The notes below the pieces were generated by a model that saw nothing but the letters and a program-made list of their open reading frames with translations, made no database searches and was not told the DNA's origin. Source: Bacteroidales bacterium (GTDB taxonomy: Bacteria; Bacteroidota; Bacteroidia; Bacteroidales; UBA12170). Taken from it: DNA of 39,290 nt. How positions within the stretch are numbered: the stretch's first letter is position 1; every line of letters begins with the position of its first letter. The stretch lies in the NCBI GenBank assembly GCA_021158405.1, contig JAGGUP010000123.1, positions 1 through 39,290 of the forward strand, given 5' to 3'. Of the stretch, positions 30,990 through 39,290 are shown in pieces. The position numbers and the translations under genes were made by a program.

Positions 30990-33811
30990 ATTTTGATACT
31001 GCTCAAAAAGCCAAAATAAGGCGAACGGTCTTCGATCAAATAAACACTTCGTAATCCTATTTCAAAAGGAATGAATGAGCGTAAAAAATGCATTTCGAAA
31101 AGAAGGTCATTTCCTATGGAACGATAGTGTTCTTGGTCTCCAACAAGATTTTTTGTTTCATCATAAAATACAGCAAGCGTTATCCGTTTTAAGTAAACCA
31201 AAGAACTTAAATTAAAATCAGGATAAGTCAAAGGTAATTTATAATCCACCCTATAACTAAATACTTTCTTAAAATTTAAACCGCTATAACCTCTTGAAAA
31301 ACCAATTTGATCGCTATAGAAATCGGCATCTCCAATTCTTTCCTGAAAGGCCAGATAGAGTCTTAATCCTTGGTGTTTGATCAACCCCGGGAAGTAAAAC
31401 AAGGAACTAAATGTAAATAAATCGCCACTTTCATCAAAAGGGGTTTGGCGATACATAATAGAAAGGCTTTGTCCCCATTTTGGATAAACAGCTTGTTTTG
31501 CTGAATGTTGATAATTAGAAAACGATAGCGAATAATCCACCACTTTATAATTACTCTTTAAAAGCTCAACATCCGTATCCACCACATCCAATTGCTTGTA
31601 TTCAAAATTAATTTGTGGTTGGATGCGTTGATGCCAATTTCCGGAAGAAAAAAACAGCGGTATATAAACACTAGTGCGAATATTCGTTTCGTTATAGCCT
31701 ATTTTAAATGTGCTGTCATGTTCTGTGTTATGCATCAATCCTTCGCGATAACCATATTCTGTGCGTAAACTAAAAGCAGGATACCAACCTAAATAAGTGG
31801 CGTCTGTAAAATAGGTTCCTTCCTGATTGTTTAAATCATATTCATAACCCAAACTCAGAAAAAAGGTCGAGAGTTTGTTTTGGGAACTCACTGAAATTCC
31901 AGGATTAAAACCATAATTATCCATCGATACTGTAAATGGTCCCCAACTATGAGGATTAAGCAAATGACCAAGTTTACTGTACTTTTTAACTTCGTATTTA
32001 GTTTGCGGGATCGCCTCACTTAAAAGCAAGGTGTCTTCTTGTTGATGTAAAATATCGGCAAGTGGATAATTGGTATTTTCAACTTCCTCCAGAGGCTTCC
32101 ATAGTTCTGAATCGAGCTTTTTAACAGCGATTTGATTGCCATTGGCCGTATATTCCATATAGGCTAATTGACCTTTCCACACTTGCGGCGCATGAGCTCC
32201 AAAAGCAGAAGACGTGACTTGAAAAACAGCTTTATTTGGCAGATGTAAGGCGTAAATATTGCTTATTCCTGAATAGGCACCTTGAAAAAGAACGTATTCA
32301 TTCCAATAAATTGGTTGGCGAATATCTACGCTGCTAAAAGGTAATAAATAGGTATATTTCCCTGATGAAACATCAAATTCGATTAAGCTTTTCCCTTTTT
32401 CATTCAAACTAACGGCCACTATTTTTTCTCCCTTATCAGACCAAGTAGGATAACTCATAAAATCGTTGGTTTCGGTAGTGTAAATTCGCTCTTTCTGTCC
32501 TCCTAACAATTCAATTACAGCTAAACGATGCTCATAATTGACCGTCGATTCTGCCACAACTATTTTGTTTGCATCACGATTTAAAGCCGGAGCAAAATAG
32601 CGTTGTCTTGAAGTAATCAGTCGCTTTTCTTTTGAAGCTAAAGAATAGGTATAAATTTTAGTAAATGATTGGTAAGTCCAACGTGGATCGAAATCATATT
32701 CAGCCCAACAAATCAATCCATTTTTAACGGATAATGTTTCAGGAAAGTAAGATCCGGGAGTTATTATTTTTTCTTCTAATCCGGAAGTGTCAATTGAAAC
32801 GATACGCCCCACATCTTCAAAGTCTTTTTTTATAGCAATTACTTTATTATCAGTAATAAAGGAAGGATTTAGATAATCAATATAGGAAGTAGAATGAGTT
32901 AATAAGTGAAAAGGCGTCTTCATTATTTTCGAATCCTGTTGTTTCCAAATGGAATCTAAATCGCTCAGTGCTAATTTATAAAATTGCTCTTTGTTTAATC
33001 CCGTTTGGGTTTTAATGCTATTTGAAAAAGGTGTTATAGAATAGGGTTTTTTTGCCACATTGTTTAGCGCATTATTCCATAAATCCGCTCCGTATTTTGC
33101 ACGGCCGTAGCCAACCAAATAATATCCCAAATGATAATGTGTTGGAGTATACACTTTATAGGATCCGTGAACGGCTTTATCGTAAGAATAAGCCCCTTTT
33201 TGCAAAAGTTGCGCACGTAATTCCATTTCAAAAGCGGGTTGCCGTCCTCTTCCTGATTTACTTAAAGCTGTTTCCATAACCACTGCATCGCCTTCAATAA
33301 ACCACCAGGGAACATACAAACCATAAACGCCGACTGTAATTTGTTGGCCAAACAAAGCATATAAAATACGGGTTAATCCTTGATGCATTTTATCTATTTG
33401 AACCACATGACGGTATTCGTGCAAAGCCAATTGTTGAAACCATTCTTGTGCATAAATATCTTGAGGCGGTTGAGTAAAAAATTCTATTCTTCGGGGAGCC
33501 CAACCCACCTCAGCATTACTAACAATTGTTCTGTTATAAAGTAAAACGGATATTTTAGGCGGATGATTCTGCAATGTTTTGCCGTCTAAAACCCGTGCAT
33601 ATTCTAAGACATTCGCAACGTAATTGGCTTGATTTTCGAAGCCTTCAGTAAAAATGATCTGAAAATAATTGCTGTTTATCTGCTTCCATTTAAGGTTTGC
33701 GGGACTTTGCCCGCCAGCATAATATTGAGCTTTTATCAAATTTGGCAACAAGCTAAATAAAAGAATCAATGAAAAAAACAGGTGCGGTTTTATGCGAAAT
33801 TTAAAGGTCAT
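30986..33811 (-). CDS. Secreted gluzincin-like peptidase with propeller and outer-membrane barrel
   Basis: A 941-residue exported protein. After a signal peptide (ending IKAQ near residue 29) comes a peptidase-MA-like domain with LALHEYRHVVQ (His131, Glu132, His135) and, 37 residues on, WWFIEGDAV with a third ligand Glu173, the HExxH...E set of gluzincin zinc peptidases. Residues 320-620 resemble a TolB-type beta-propeller (DANKIVVAEST, YPTWSDKGEKIVAVS). The C-terminal third has the aromatic beta pattern of an outer-membrane barrel, ending IKI. It may process or bind exported proteins at the cell surface; the substrate is unknown. Its stop overlaps that of the Rieske-like gene. Confidence 0.82.
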   Translation of the reverse strand: MTFKFRIKPHLFFSLILLFSLLPNLIKAQYYAGGQSPANLKWKQINSNYFQIIFTEGFENQANYVANVLEYARVLDGKTLQNHPPKISVLLYNRTIVSNAEVGWAPRRIEFFTQPPQDIYAQEWFQQLALHEYRHVVQIDKMHQGLTRILYALFGQQITVGVYGLYVPWWFIEGDAVVMETALSKSGRGRQPAFEMELRAQLLQKGAYSYDKAVHGSYKVYTPTHYHLGYYLVGYGRAKYGADLWNNALNNVAKKPYSITPFSNSIKTQTGLNKEQFYKLALSDLDSIWKQQDSKIMKTPFHLLTHSTSYIDYLNPSFITDNKVIAIKKDFEDVGRIVSIDTSGLEEKIITPGSYFPETLSVKNGLICWAEYDFDPRWTYQSFTKIYTYSLASKEKRLITSRQRYFAPALNRDANKIVVAESTVNYEHRLAVIELLGGQKERIYTTETNDFMSYPTWSDKGEKIVAVSLNEKGKSLIEFDVSSGKYTYLLPFSSVDIRQPIYWNEYVLFQGAYSGISNIYALHLPNKAVFQVTSSAFGAHAPQVWKGQLAYMEYTANGNQIAVKKLDSELWKPLEEVENTNYPLADILHQQEDTLLLSEAIPQTKYEVKKYSKLGHLLNPHSWGPFTVSMDNYGFNPGISVSSQNKLSTFFLSLGYEYDLNNQEGTYFTDATYLGWYPAFSLRTEYGYREGLMHNTEHDSTFKIGYNETNIRTSVYIPLFFSSGNWHQRIQPQINFEYKQLDVVDTDVELLKSNYKVVDYSLSFSNYQHSAKQAVYPKWGQSLSIMYRQTPFDESGDLFTFSSLFYFPGLIKHQGLRLYLAFQERIGDADFYSDQIGFSRGYSGLNFKKVFSYRVDYKLPLTYPDFNLSSLVYLKRITLAVFYDETKNLVGDQEHYRSIGNDLLFEMHFLRSFIPFEIGLRSVYLIEDRSPYFGFLSSIKI

Positions 33812-34006
33812 ACAGTCAGTTTCTTAAACTACGAAAGTAAGCAAAATAGCGAGAAACTAATCATCCTTGTGCTGTGGCTATCGATTAAAATAGATTACTT
33901 TTACTTTTTATTCCTGATAGTTTTAATTTCCACTTTCTAATACTTGATTGAATAGAAAAAAATATTATAATCAACACATTATCAAGATTTAAACAATTAT
34001 TTCACT

Positions 34007-34756
34007 ATGATTAAGATATCCGTTGTAATTATTACCATGAATGAGGAAAGGAATATTGGCAGATGCCTTGCTTCGGTCGATGGAGTTGCGGATGAAATTG
34101 TAATTTTAGATTCCGGATCAACGGATAGAACGGAAGAATTATGTAAGAATGCAGGAGCGCGATTTTATTTTCAAGCATTCAAAGGTCATATTGAACAGAA
34201 AAATCTCGCTTTGGAAAAGGCAAGTCACCCTTATGTTTTATCTTTGGATGCTGACGAAGCGCTTTCTGATGAACTCAAACAATCGATTCTGGAAACAAAG
34301 CAGAATTGGGCTTTTGATGGATATATAATGAATCGCTTAACGAATTATTGTGGGACTTGGATAAAGCACAGTGCTTGGTATCCCGATTCTAAATTGCGAC
34401 TTTTTAATAGGGAAAAAGGGCAATGGGGAGGAATCAATCCTCATGACAAATTTATTTTAGAGCCAAAAACGAAAACGGCTCATTTAAAAGGAGATCTTTT
34501 GCATTATTCCTATTATTCTATTCAAGAGCATAGCGATCGAACGGAACACTATGCGGAAATTGCTGCACAGGCTCTTTATCAACAAGGAAAAAAAGTGTCA
34601 TTTGTGCATCGATATTCTAGTTCTTTGGTAAAATTTTTGCGGACTTACTTTTTGTATCTAGGTTTTTTAGATGGAGCAAACGGGTGGATTATTTGTAAAA
34701 TAACTGCTTGGGGAACTTATCTTAAATATAAGAAACTATACGATTTAAATCAGTGA
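34007..34756 (+). CDS. Family 2 glycosyltransferase, WaaE/KdtX-like
   Basis: A 249-residue cytoplasmic enzyme of the GT2 fold that probably adds a sugar to the inner core of lipopolysaccharide or another surface glycan. ISVVIITMNEERNIGRCLAS opens the nucleotide-binding domain, DEIVILDSGSTDRT follows, and SLDADEALSDEL holds the D-x-D metal site. TWIKHSAWYPDSKLRLFNRE and the amphipathic C-terminal region (LVKFLRTYFLYLGFLDG) are typical of the WaaE group. The last codons and the TGA stop lie in the start of a dispersed repeat. It stands alone; no other LPS gene is near. Confidence 0.88.
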   Translation: MIKISVVIITMNEERNIGRCLASVDGVADEIVILDSGSTDRTEELCKNAGARFYFQAFKGHIEQKNLALEKASHPYVLSLDADEALSDELKQSILETKQNWAFDGYIMNRLTNYCGTWIKHSAWYPDSKLRLFNREKGQWGGINPHDKFILEPKTKTAHLKGDLLHYSYYSIQEHSDRTEHYAEIAAQALYQQGKKVSFVHRYSSSLVKFLRTYFLYLGFLDGANGWIICKITAWGTYLKYKKLYDLNQ

Positions 34757-34860
34757 GACAATGATTTTGTTTTTCAAAATCCTTTAGCCGAACTAATTCT
34801 GAGTGTTTATATTGAGCCTAGTCGAAATATAGTCGAGGGATCTCATGAGTTTTATTAAGC
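34745..34860. repeat. Dispersed intergenic repeat, copy B
   Basis: A shorter relative of 28678-28812, with the same hairpin core (ATGATTTTG-T5-CAAAATC, 34761-34781), then TTTAGCCGAACT, AGTCGAAATATAGTCGAGGG and GTTTTATTAA. It begins within the last codons of the glycosyltransferase gene and supplies its TGA stop. Confidence 0.8.
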
Positions 34861-34980
34861 AAACAAGGTAAAATCAAATAATGGATTAAATGTAAATAAA
34901 ATAGCTAAATAGATTCTTTTGCTAAGAATCATTGTTTAAGCTTTGAAAAAAAATATGCATTTTTGCTAAAAAATTAAGAT

Positions 34981-35784
34981 ATGACGCTTTCATTTATCGA
35001 TTGGAATGTTGCTCCGCAAATTTTTACATTAGGAACTTGGGAAGTTAGATGGTATGGACTTTTATTCGCCTCCTCATTCTTTTTTGGGTATATCCTGATG
35101 GGAAAGTTTTTTAAGATGGCAAAATTGTCTGAAAATGCGCTAGACCGAATTGCTACCTATATGCTTATAGGAACTGTTCTTGGCGCTCGATTAGGTCATA
35201 TTTTCTTTTACGAACCTGCCTATTATTTAGCTCAACCTATTAAAATGCTTTATATCTGGGAAGGTGGATTGGCAAGCCATGGTGCCGCTGTTGGTATATT
35301 AACGGCATTGGGCATTTTTGCTTATCGCGAAAAGCTGAATTATTTTTGGGTAACCGATCGCATTGCTATTGTAGTGGCTTTAGCTGGATTTTTTATTCGT
35401 ATGGGAAATTTGATGAACTCCGAAATATTTGGTCACGTAACAGATTTGCCATGGGGATTTAAATTTTATCGTGCATTTCCACCCGGAACGGAAGTGCTCC
35501 CGCATCATCCAACACAAATTTACGAAGGTCTTTCTTATCTACTCATTTTTGCGTATTTGATTTGGTTTTTCTATAAAAAAGCAGGGAAACCAGCTACGGC
35601 TTATCTGACTGGTGTTTTTATGATTAGCATTTGGGGCATGCGTTTTCTGATTGAATTTTTAAAAGAAAATCAAGTCGCTTTTGAAGCCAATATGACTTTA
35701 AATATGGGTCAATGGCTGAGTATTCCGCTTGTTCTGTTTGGAGTTTATTTGGTTTATTATAGCAAGAAACAACACACGAAATAA
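34981..35784 (+). CDS. lgt: Prolipoprotein diacylglyceryl transferase
   Basis: Inner-membrane enzyme that puts diacylglycerol on the lipobox cysteine, as needed by the lipoproteins encoded elsewhere in this window. The 267 residues show seven membrane segments and the signatures VRWYGLLFASSF, GARLGHIFFYEPAYY, WEGGLASHGAAVG (catalytic-region His), RMGNLMNSEIFG and HHPTQIYEGLSYLL. Length and order are normal. It lies between a dispersed repeat and a lone REP-like palindrome and is a single-gene unit. Confidence 0.95.
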   Translation: MTLSFIDWNVAPQIFTLGTWEVRWYGLLFASSFFFGYILMGKFFKMAKLSENALDRIATYMLIGTVLGARLGHIFFYEPAYYLAQPIKMLYIWEGGLASHGAAVGILTALGIFAYREKLNYFWVTDRIAIVVALAGFFIRMGNLMNSEIFGHVTDLPWGFKFYRAFPPGTEVLPHHPTQIYEGLSYLLIFAYLIWFFYKKAGKPATAYLTGVFMISIWGMRFLIEFLKENQVAFEANMTLNMGQWLSIPLVLFGVYLVYYSKKQHTK

Positions 35785-35811
35785 AATAATTTCAGATTTA
35801 TTTTTATGGAA

Positions 35812-35844
35812 AGTCATACGATGACTCAAAGTCATCGTATGACT
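35812..35844. repeat. Lone REP-like palindrome, distant copy
   Basis: Perfect 15-base arms AGTCATACGATGACT around CAA, 28 bases after the lgt stop and about 32 kb from the RAYT gene. Compared with the 3260 copy, one G-C pair in the outer arm is exchanged (AGTG/CACT against AGTC/GACT), so pairing is kept. Confidence 0.9.
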
Positions 35845-35898
35845 ACATGCATTTTATAAAATAATACAATGCATGCATAGGGAATTGTAAATTATTTC

Positions 35899-35906
35899 TA
35901 TATTTG
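35899..35906 (+). promoter_or_regulatory. Probable -7 element of the acyl-CoA dehydrogenase gene
   Basis: TATATTTG fits TAnnTTTG and ends 27 bases before the start codon. No convincing -33 box is visible. Confidence 0.45.
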
Positions 35907-35933
35907 AGCATCCAAATTAAATAAAACAAGATT

Positions 35934-37628
35934 ATGATATTACTCAACCCAAAAAACAGAAAACGTTTTTATCCGGACAAACGCTCGGAAGAGATTATGG
36001 CAAAAACAGTTGCTTTTTTCGAAAACAAAGGAAAAGCAAGCCTTAAAAAAGATGATCAGGAACGTACTTGGTATCAAGAATTTATCGACTTTATTGGTAA
36101 AGAAGAAATTTTTGCCGACTTGCTTACTCCAGCAAAATATGGAGGAGAGCATACGCGCTGGGATATGTGGCGCATACAAGAGTTCAACGAAATTATTGGC
36201 TTTTACGGATTGCCTTATTGGTATGTATGGCAAGTGACTATTTTAGGCTTAGGCCCAATTTGGATGTCGGACAACGAAAAAGCCAAAGAAAAAGCGGCTG
36301 AATTATTACGTTCAGGTTCAATTTTTGCCTTTGGTTTATCAGAAAAAGACCATGGCGCTGATGTGTATTCAACAAGTATGCGTTTATCAAAACAAGCAGA
36401 TGGTTCCTATTTAGCTAATGGTTCCAAATATTATATTGGCAATGCCAATAAAGCTGATATGGTTTCTACTTTTGGTAAACTAGACAATGATGAATACGTG
36501 TTTTTTGCTGCCAATTACCAACATCCTAAATACGATTTGGTAAAGAATACCGTAAACAGTCAAAATTATGTTGGAGAATACGCTTTACATGATTATCCTG
36601 TAAGTGCAGATGATGTATTGGCAACCGGACAACAAGCCTGGGACAATGCTTTAAATACAGTAAACGTAGGAAAATACAATTTAGGCTGGGCTTCAATAGG
36701 AATGTGTACTCATGCTTTTTACGAAGCTATTAATCATGCATCAAAACGAAGCCTTTATGGCATGTTTGTTACTGATTTTCCTCACGTTAAACGTTTATTT
36801 ACGGATGCCTATACGAGATTAGTCGCAATGAAACTGTATGCTTCTCGCACCGCTGATTATATGCGCTCGGCCTCCTTGGAAGACCGTAGATATATGCTTT
36901 ACGATCCAATCATGAAGATGAAAGTGACTACGCAAGGCGAAGAAGTCATTAATTTGATGTGGGATGTGATTGCGGCTAAAGGCTTTGAAAAAGATACTTT
37001 CTTTGAAATGGCCGCCCGCGATATTCGTGCTTTGCCTAAATTGGAAGGTACTGTTCATGTAAATATTGCACTTATCATTAAGTTCCTACAAAATTTCCTT
37101 TTTGTTCCAAAAGAATATTCTGATGTCCCTCAGAGAAGTGATGCAGCTGATGATAAGTTCTTATTCAACCAGGGACCAACACGGGGTTTAGGAAAGATCC
37201 AATTCCACGATTTTAATAAAGCTTTTGATTTATATGATTTACCAAACATTGCTATTTTCCGCAAGCAAGTAAATTTGTTTAAAGAAACGTTAATGAGAGC
37301 TCCTGCTACTCCTGAGCAAACCAAAAATGTAGATGTAATGCTTACTATTGGCGAAATGTTTACTTTGGTTCCTTATGCTCAACTCATTTTAGAGAATGCT
37401 AAAATCATGAAAATCGATGAAGTTTTAATTGATCAAATTTTTGATTTTATTATTCGCGATTTTAGCAAGTTTGCTTTAGAAATGTACAATAAGCAAAGCA
37501 GTACAGAAAAGCAAATGGAATACTGTATGCGCATGATTCAAAAGCCTGTCGTTGATGCAGTAAGAACAAAAACTATTTGGAAAGATTATGTGTATGCTAA
37601 TCTTGATGCTTACGAGATGAATCCATAG
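35934..37628 (+). CDS. Acyl-CoA dehydrogenase family protein
   Basis: A 564-residue flavoenzyme of the acyl-CoA dehydrogenase superfamily, about 180 residues longer than the classical 380-residue enzymes because of a C-terminal helical extension. FAFGLSEKDHGADVYSTSMRL is the FAD/substrate strand, GSKYYIGNANKADMVSTFG the beta domain, and FPHVKRLFTDAYTRLVAMK lies in the helical core. Glu371 in LPKLEGTVHVN is in the place of a catalytic base, the LEGT motif. It probably takes part in fatty or branched/aryl acyl-CoA oxidation, which would fit downstream of IorAB products, but the substrate is not readable. It is a single-gene unit with hairpins after its stop. Confidence 0.88.
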   Translation: MILLNPKNRKRFYPDKRSEEIMAKTVAFFENKGKASLKKDDQERTWYQEFIDFIGKEEIFADLLTPAKYGGEHTRWDMWRIQEFNEIIGFYGLPYWYVWQVTILGLGPIWMSDNEKAKEKAAELLRSGSIFAFGLSEKDHGADVYSTSMRLSKQADGSYLANGSKYYIGNANKADMVSTFGKLDNDEYVFFAANYQHPKYDLVKNTVNSQNYVGEYALHDYPVSADDVLATGQQAWDNALNTVNVGKYNLGWASIGMCTHAFYEAINHASKRSLYGMFVTDFPHVKRLFTDAYTRLVAMKLYASRTADYMRSASLEDRRYMLYDPIMKMKVTTQGEEVINLMWDVIAAKGFEKDTFFEMAARDIRALPKLEGTVHVNIALIIKFLQNFLFVPKEYSDVPQRSDAADDKFLFNQGPTRGLGKIQFHDFNKAFDLYDLPNIAIFRKQVNLFKETLMRAPATPEQTKNVDVMLTIGEMFTLVPYAQLILENAKIMKIDEVLIDQIFDFIIRDFSKFALEMYNKQSSTEKQMEYCMRMIQKPVVDAVRTKTIWKDYVYANLDAYEMNP

Positions 37629-37634
37629 GATAGT

Positions 37635-37661
37635 GAGGGTTTCACTTTGAGTGAAGCCCTC
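37635..37661. repeat. TTCACT-N3-AGTGAA hairpin, copy 1
   Basis: GAGGGTTTCACT and AGTGAAGCCCTC pair in 12 steps (one T-G) around TTG, six bases after the dehydrogenase stop. Two further copies follow in the same gap. Its centre, ACT-N3-AGT, is shared with the RAYT palindromes. Confidence 0.7.
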
Positions 37662-37676
37662 AATTAGTTCAAAATA

Positions 37677-37712
37677 AAAGCTCTTGAATATAATTTTCAA
37701 GGGCTTTCTTTT
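37677..37712 (+). terminator. Rho-independent terminator of the acyl-CoA dehydrogenase gene
   Basis: AAAGCTCTTGAA and TTCAAGGGCTTT pair in 12 steps with one T-G, followed by CTTTTT. Confidence 0.75.
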
Positions 37713-37740
37713 TCTGTCGCTTCGAATGTAAAATTAGTCG

Positions 37741-37763
37741 GGGTTTCACTTGGAGTGAGGCTC
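37741..37763. repeat. TTTCACT-N3-AGTGAGG hairpin, copy 2
   Basis: GGGTTTCACT and AGTGAGGCTC pair around TGG with three G-T wobbles. After it, 37790-37890 holds degenerate TTCTTTGTG, GGCGATGG and GTCGCTAAGG phrases like those at 7450-7550; no gene is visible there. Confidence 0.6.
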
Positions 37764-37902
37764 TGACTTTGACGCTTGGGTCGTGATTTTTCTTTGTGTT
37801 CTTGGCGTTATTCTTGGCGATGGTTGCGTATAAGTTTATTTAACCGCTATGGTCGCTAAGGTTTACGCAAAGGTCCTATGGATTATTCTTTGCGCTTAAA
37901 TT

Positions 37903-37934
37903 AAAAAGCCCCTGAAAAATAATTTCAAAGGACT
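37903..37934 (-). terminator. Probable terminator of the C69 dipeptidase gene
   Basis: Read on the minus strand, AGTCCTTTGAAA and TTTCAGGGGCT pair with G-U pairs and one bulge and are followed by TTTTT, about 55 bases after the stop. Confidence 0.5.
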
Positions 37935-37956
37935 TCAAGGCAAGTTTAGTCAGCGC

Positions 37957-37971
37957 TTCACTTAAAGTGAA
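37957..37971. repeat. TTCACT-N3-AGTGAA hairpin, copy 3
   Basis: TTCACT and AGTGAA pair around TAA; the outer arms no longer match. It lies just before the end of the dipeptidase gene. Confidence 0.5.
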
Positions 37972-37988
37972 ACCCTTACTTACACTTT

Positions 37989-39290
37989 TTAATGCCCGCC
38001 TTCTTCTTTTGGCATTTTTAATTTATCACCATGATCTTTAACAATAATTCTTAAAAATTCTTTGCTATAACCAGGTTGTTTCACTTTTGGATTTTGCTCA
38101 CCGACAACTGCTGTTTTAATATTTCCATCCATATATTTCATAAATAAATACTGGTAAAAATCTTTCCAGGCATAAGTAATTTTATCTGCTTCGGTACAAG
38201 AATAATTAGTCAAGTATTCGACAGCCATTTTTGGATCTTTTTCTAATAGAACCAGCGCTCTTTTGTCAATTTCCGGAGTAATCGTTACAAAGCTATCTTC
38301 AAACATTTTTTGTTTTGCTTCAATTTCAGGATGAATGACATTGTAACGAGTATATGCAAAATTAGTCACTTGATTAAACGCCCAGAAAGCTGCATCATCA
38401 CTCCAAACCATCATTTTACCATTTCCTCTTTCAAAAGTACGAGGTGCTTTGGTAATGCTGGAATACATTGGAATATAAACAGAACTTGCGGCATCATCAA
38501 CGCCAAACCAAAAAATTCCACCAATTTCATTTGGTAACCAAGAACGAGATTGAGCTACAAAAGAAAAACCGGTTTGCTGAGTTGCAGTTACACGTTCGTT
38601 GCAATAAGTTTCTCCATCAACTTCCCAAGTTAATCCTCTCCAACGATAAGGCACGGCATAAGGTCCTGCTCCAGCATCTTTGCTCATATCCAATTCTGTT
38701 CCTTCAAGGTGATTACGCATAAAATGCATCATATCCTGAACACTGATTTTGCGATCTGGTTTTACCCAAAGAGGCATTCTGTTGGTGGCATAACCATCTA
38801 CGTTTTTATCTCCATTGGCTAATTTATCGCCATGTTCGATATTCCCTTTGGCATATTCCCAATAATCGCTTCCATTGTCAATAACTTGATCAAACATAGA
38901 CCAAACGCGGATTTCGCAAAAACGAGCACCACTAAAATCAACTGGAGCATAAGTTTCAGAAAAGCTAAAGTTTTTGTCTTTTCCTGTATACCATTTCATT
39001 TCACGAGCAAAATCAATTACATCGTAAGCATAAACTGTAGTCACTTCAGGGTTGAATATTTGATCTAATTCTTTAGAGTTGATAGAAGTTTTATCATCAG
39101 ATTTTGGGAAAGTTCCAATACGAGCTTGGTTAGCATGTCCACTAATGTAACCATCAGGAATCATGCGAGCTACCCAAACAGCTCCTTTTTCAACAGTTCC
39201 TTTGCTTATCATTTCCATAATCCAAACTTCGTTTGCATCGGAAATAGAAAAAGATTCTCCAGAACTGTAATAGCCATATTCGGCCATTAA
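37989..39290 (-). CDS. Family C69 (PepD-like) dipeptidase, cut by the right window edge
   Basis: The frame runs through the edge (codon 39290-39288 is Leu), so the N-terminus, including the catalytic cysteine usually at residue 1 of the mature enzyme, is not in view. What is seen (434 codons) contains YGYYSSGESFSISD with EVWIMEMISKG, VARMIPDGYISGHANQARIG, RFCEIRVWSMFDQ, FVAQSRSWLPNEIGGIFWFG and the C-terminal AFWAFNQVTNFAYTRY, as in secreted or cytoplasmic C69 dipeptidases. It hydrolyses small peptides, feeding amino-acid fermentation. A Met at 39287 is internal, not the start. Confidence 0.9.
   Translation of the reverse strand, partial: LMAEYGYYSSGESFSISDANEVWIMEMISKGTVEKGAVWVARMIPDGYISGHANQARIGTFPKSDDKTSINSKELDQIFNPEVTTVYAYDVIDFAREMKWYTGKDKNFSFSETYAPVDFSGARFCEIRVWSMFDQVIDNGSDYWEYAKGNIEHGDKLANGDKNVDGYATNRMPLWVKPDRKISVQDMMHFMRNHLEGTELDMSKDAGAGPYAVPYRWRGLTWEVDGETYCNERVTATQQTGFSFVAQSRSWLPNEIGGIFWFGVDDAASSVYIPMYSSITKAPRTFERGNGKMMVWSDDAAFWAFNQVTNFAYTRYNVIHPEIEAKQKMFEDSFVTITPEIDKRALVLLEKDPKMAVEYLTNYSCTEADKITYAWKDFYQYLFMKYMDGNIKTAVVGEQNPKVKQPGYSKEFLRIIVKDHGDKLKMPKEEGGH

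Noticed and set aside
1-39290. tRNA or rRNA genes
   Set aside because: No cloverleaf with a TTC-arm signature and no conserved rRNA segment was noticed by reading; a covariance search was not possible.

Overview
The window looks like chromosomal DNA of a low-GC member of the Bacteroidota, probably an anaerobe or facultative anaerobe near the Bacteroidales. The reasons are: several TAnnTTTG boxes (the -7 element of this phylum) before genes and few Shine-Dalgarno sites; Bacteroidota-type proteins (TlpA-like lipoprotein with a long N-terminal domain, short IorA, C69 dipeptidase, 941-residue secreted gluzincin, BNR/sortilin-like secreted protein); and a Bacteroidota-type REP-associated transposase. 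No rRNA, tRNA, CRISPR array, prophage or complete classical insertion sequence was recognised. These taxonomic and functional calls rest on reading motifs, not on database searches.

Layout. 1-4.1 kb: a membrane protein cut by the left edge (minus strand), topB, a DUF3820 gene, and a RAYT transposase embedded in a cluster of 33-base REP-like palindromes. 4.2-10 kb: a large secreted BNR-repeat protein, then iorAB for arylpyruvate oxidation behind a structured leader. 10.1-16.3 kb: AlkD-type glycosylase, a four-repeat secreted protein of unknown function, ispE, and a minus-strand run of ECF sigma factor, small membrane protein and MATE transporter. 16.4-21.2 kb: a structured repeat element, then a sulfur operon (SQR-like flavoprotein, DUF1641, DsrC/TusE-like, DsrE-like) transcribed away from a Crp/Fnr regulator; the space between them holds two copies of TGATAATTATCA. 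21.3-27 kb: purH, mreBCD, a TlpA-like lipoprotein and a YbaK-type deacylase. 27-39.3 kb: queA, a small zinc-finger protein, hutH, a Rieske-like lipoprotein, a secreted gluzincin/propeller/barrel protein, a family 2 glycosyltransferase, lgt, an acyl-CoA dehydrogenase and a C69 dipeptidase cut by the right edge.

How the parts work together. Most of the window is housekeeping (DNA topology, purines, isoprenoids, cell shape, lipoprotein maturation, queuosine) mixed with amino-acid catabolism (IorAB, HutH, C69 dipeptidase, acyl-CoA dehydrogenase). The most system-like parts are (a) the RAYT and its palindromes, which show symmetrical compensated changes between copies, sit in frame inside the transposase gene, supply the topB stop codon and recur 32 kb away; and (b) the sulfur module with its probable redox-responsive regulator and twin operator. 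The four-repeat secreted protein is the best candidate for an undescribed domain.
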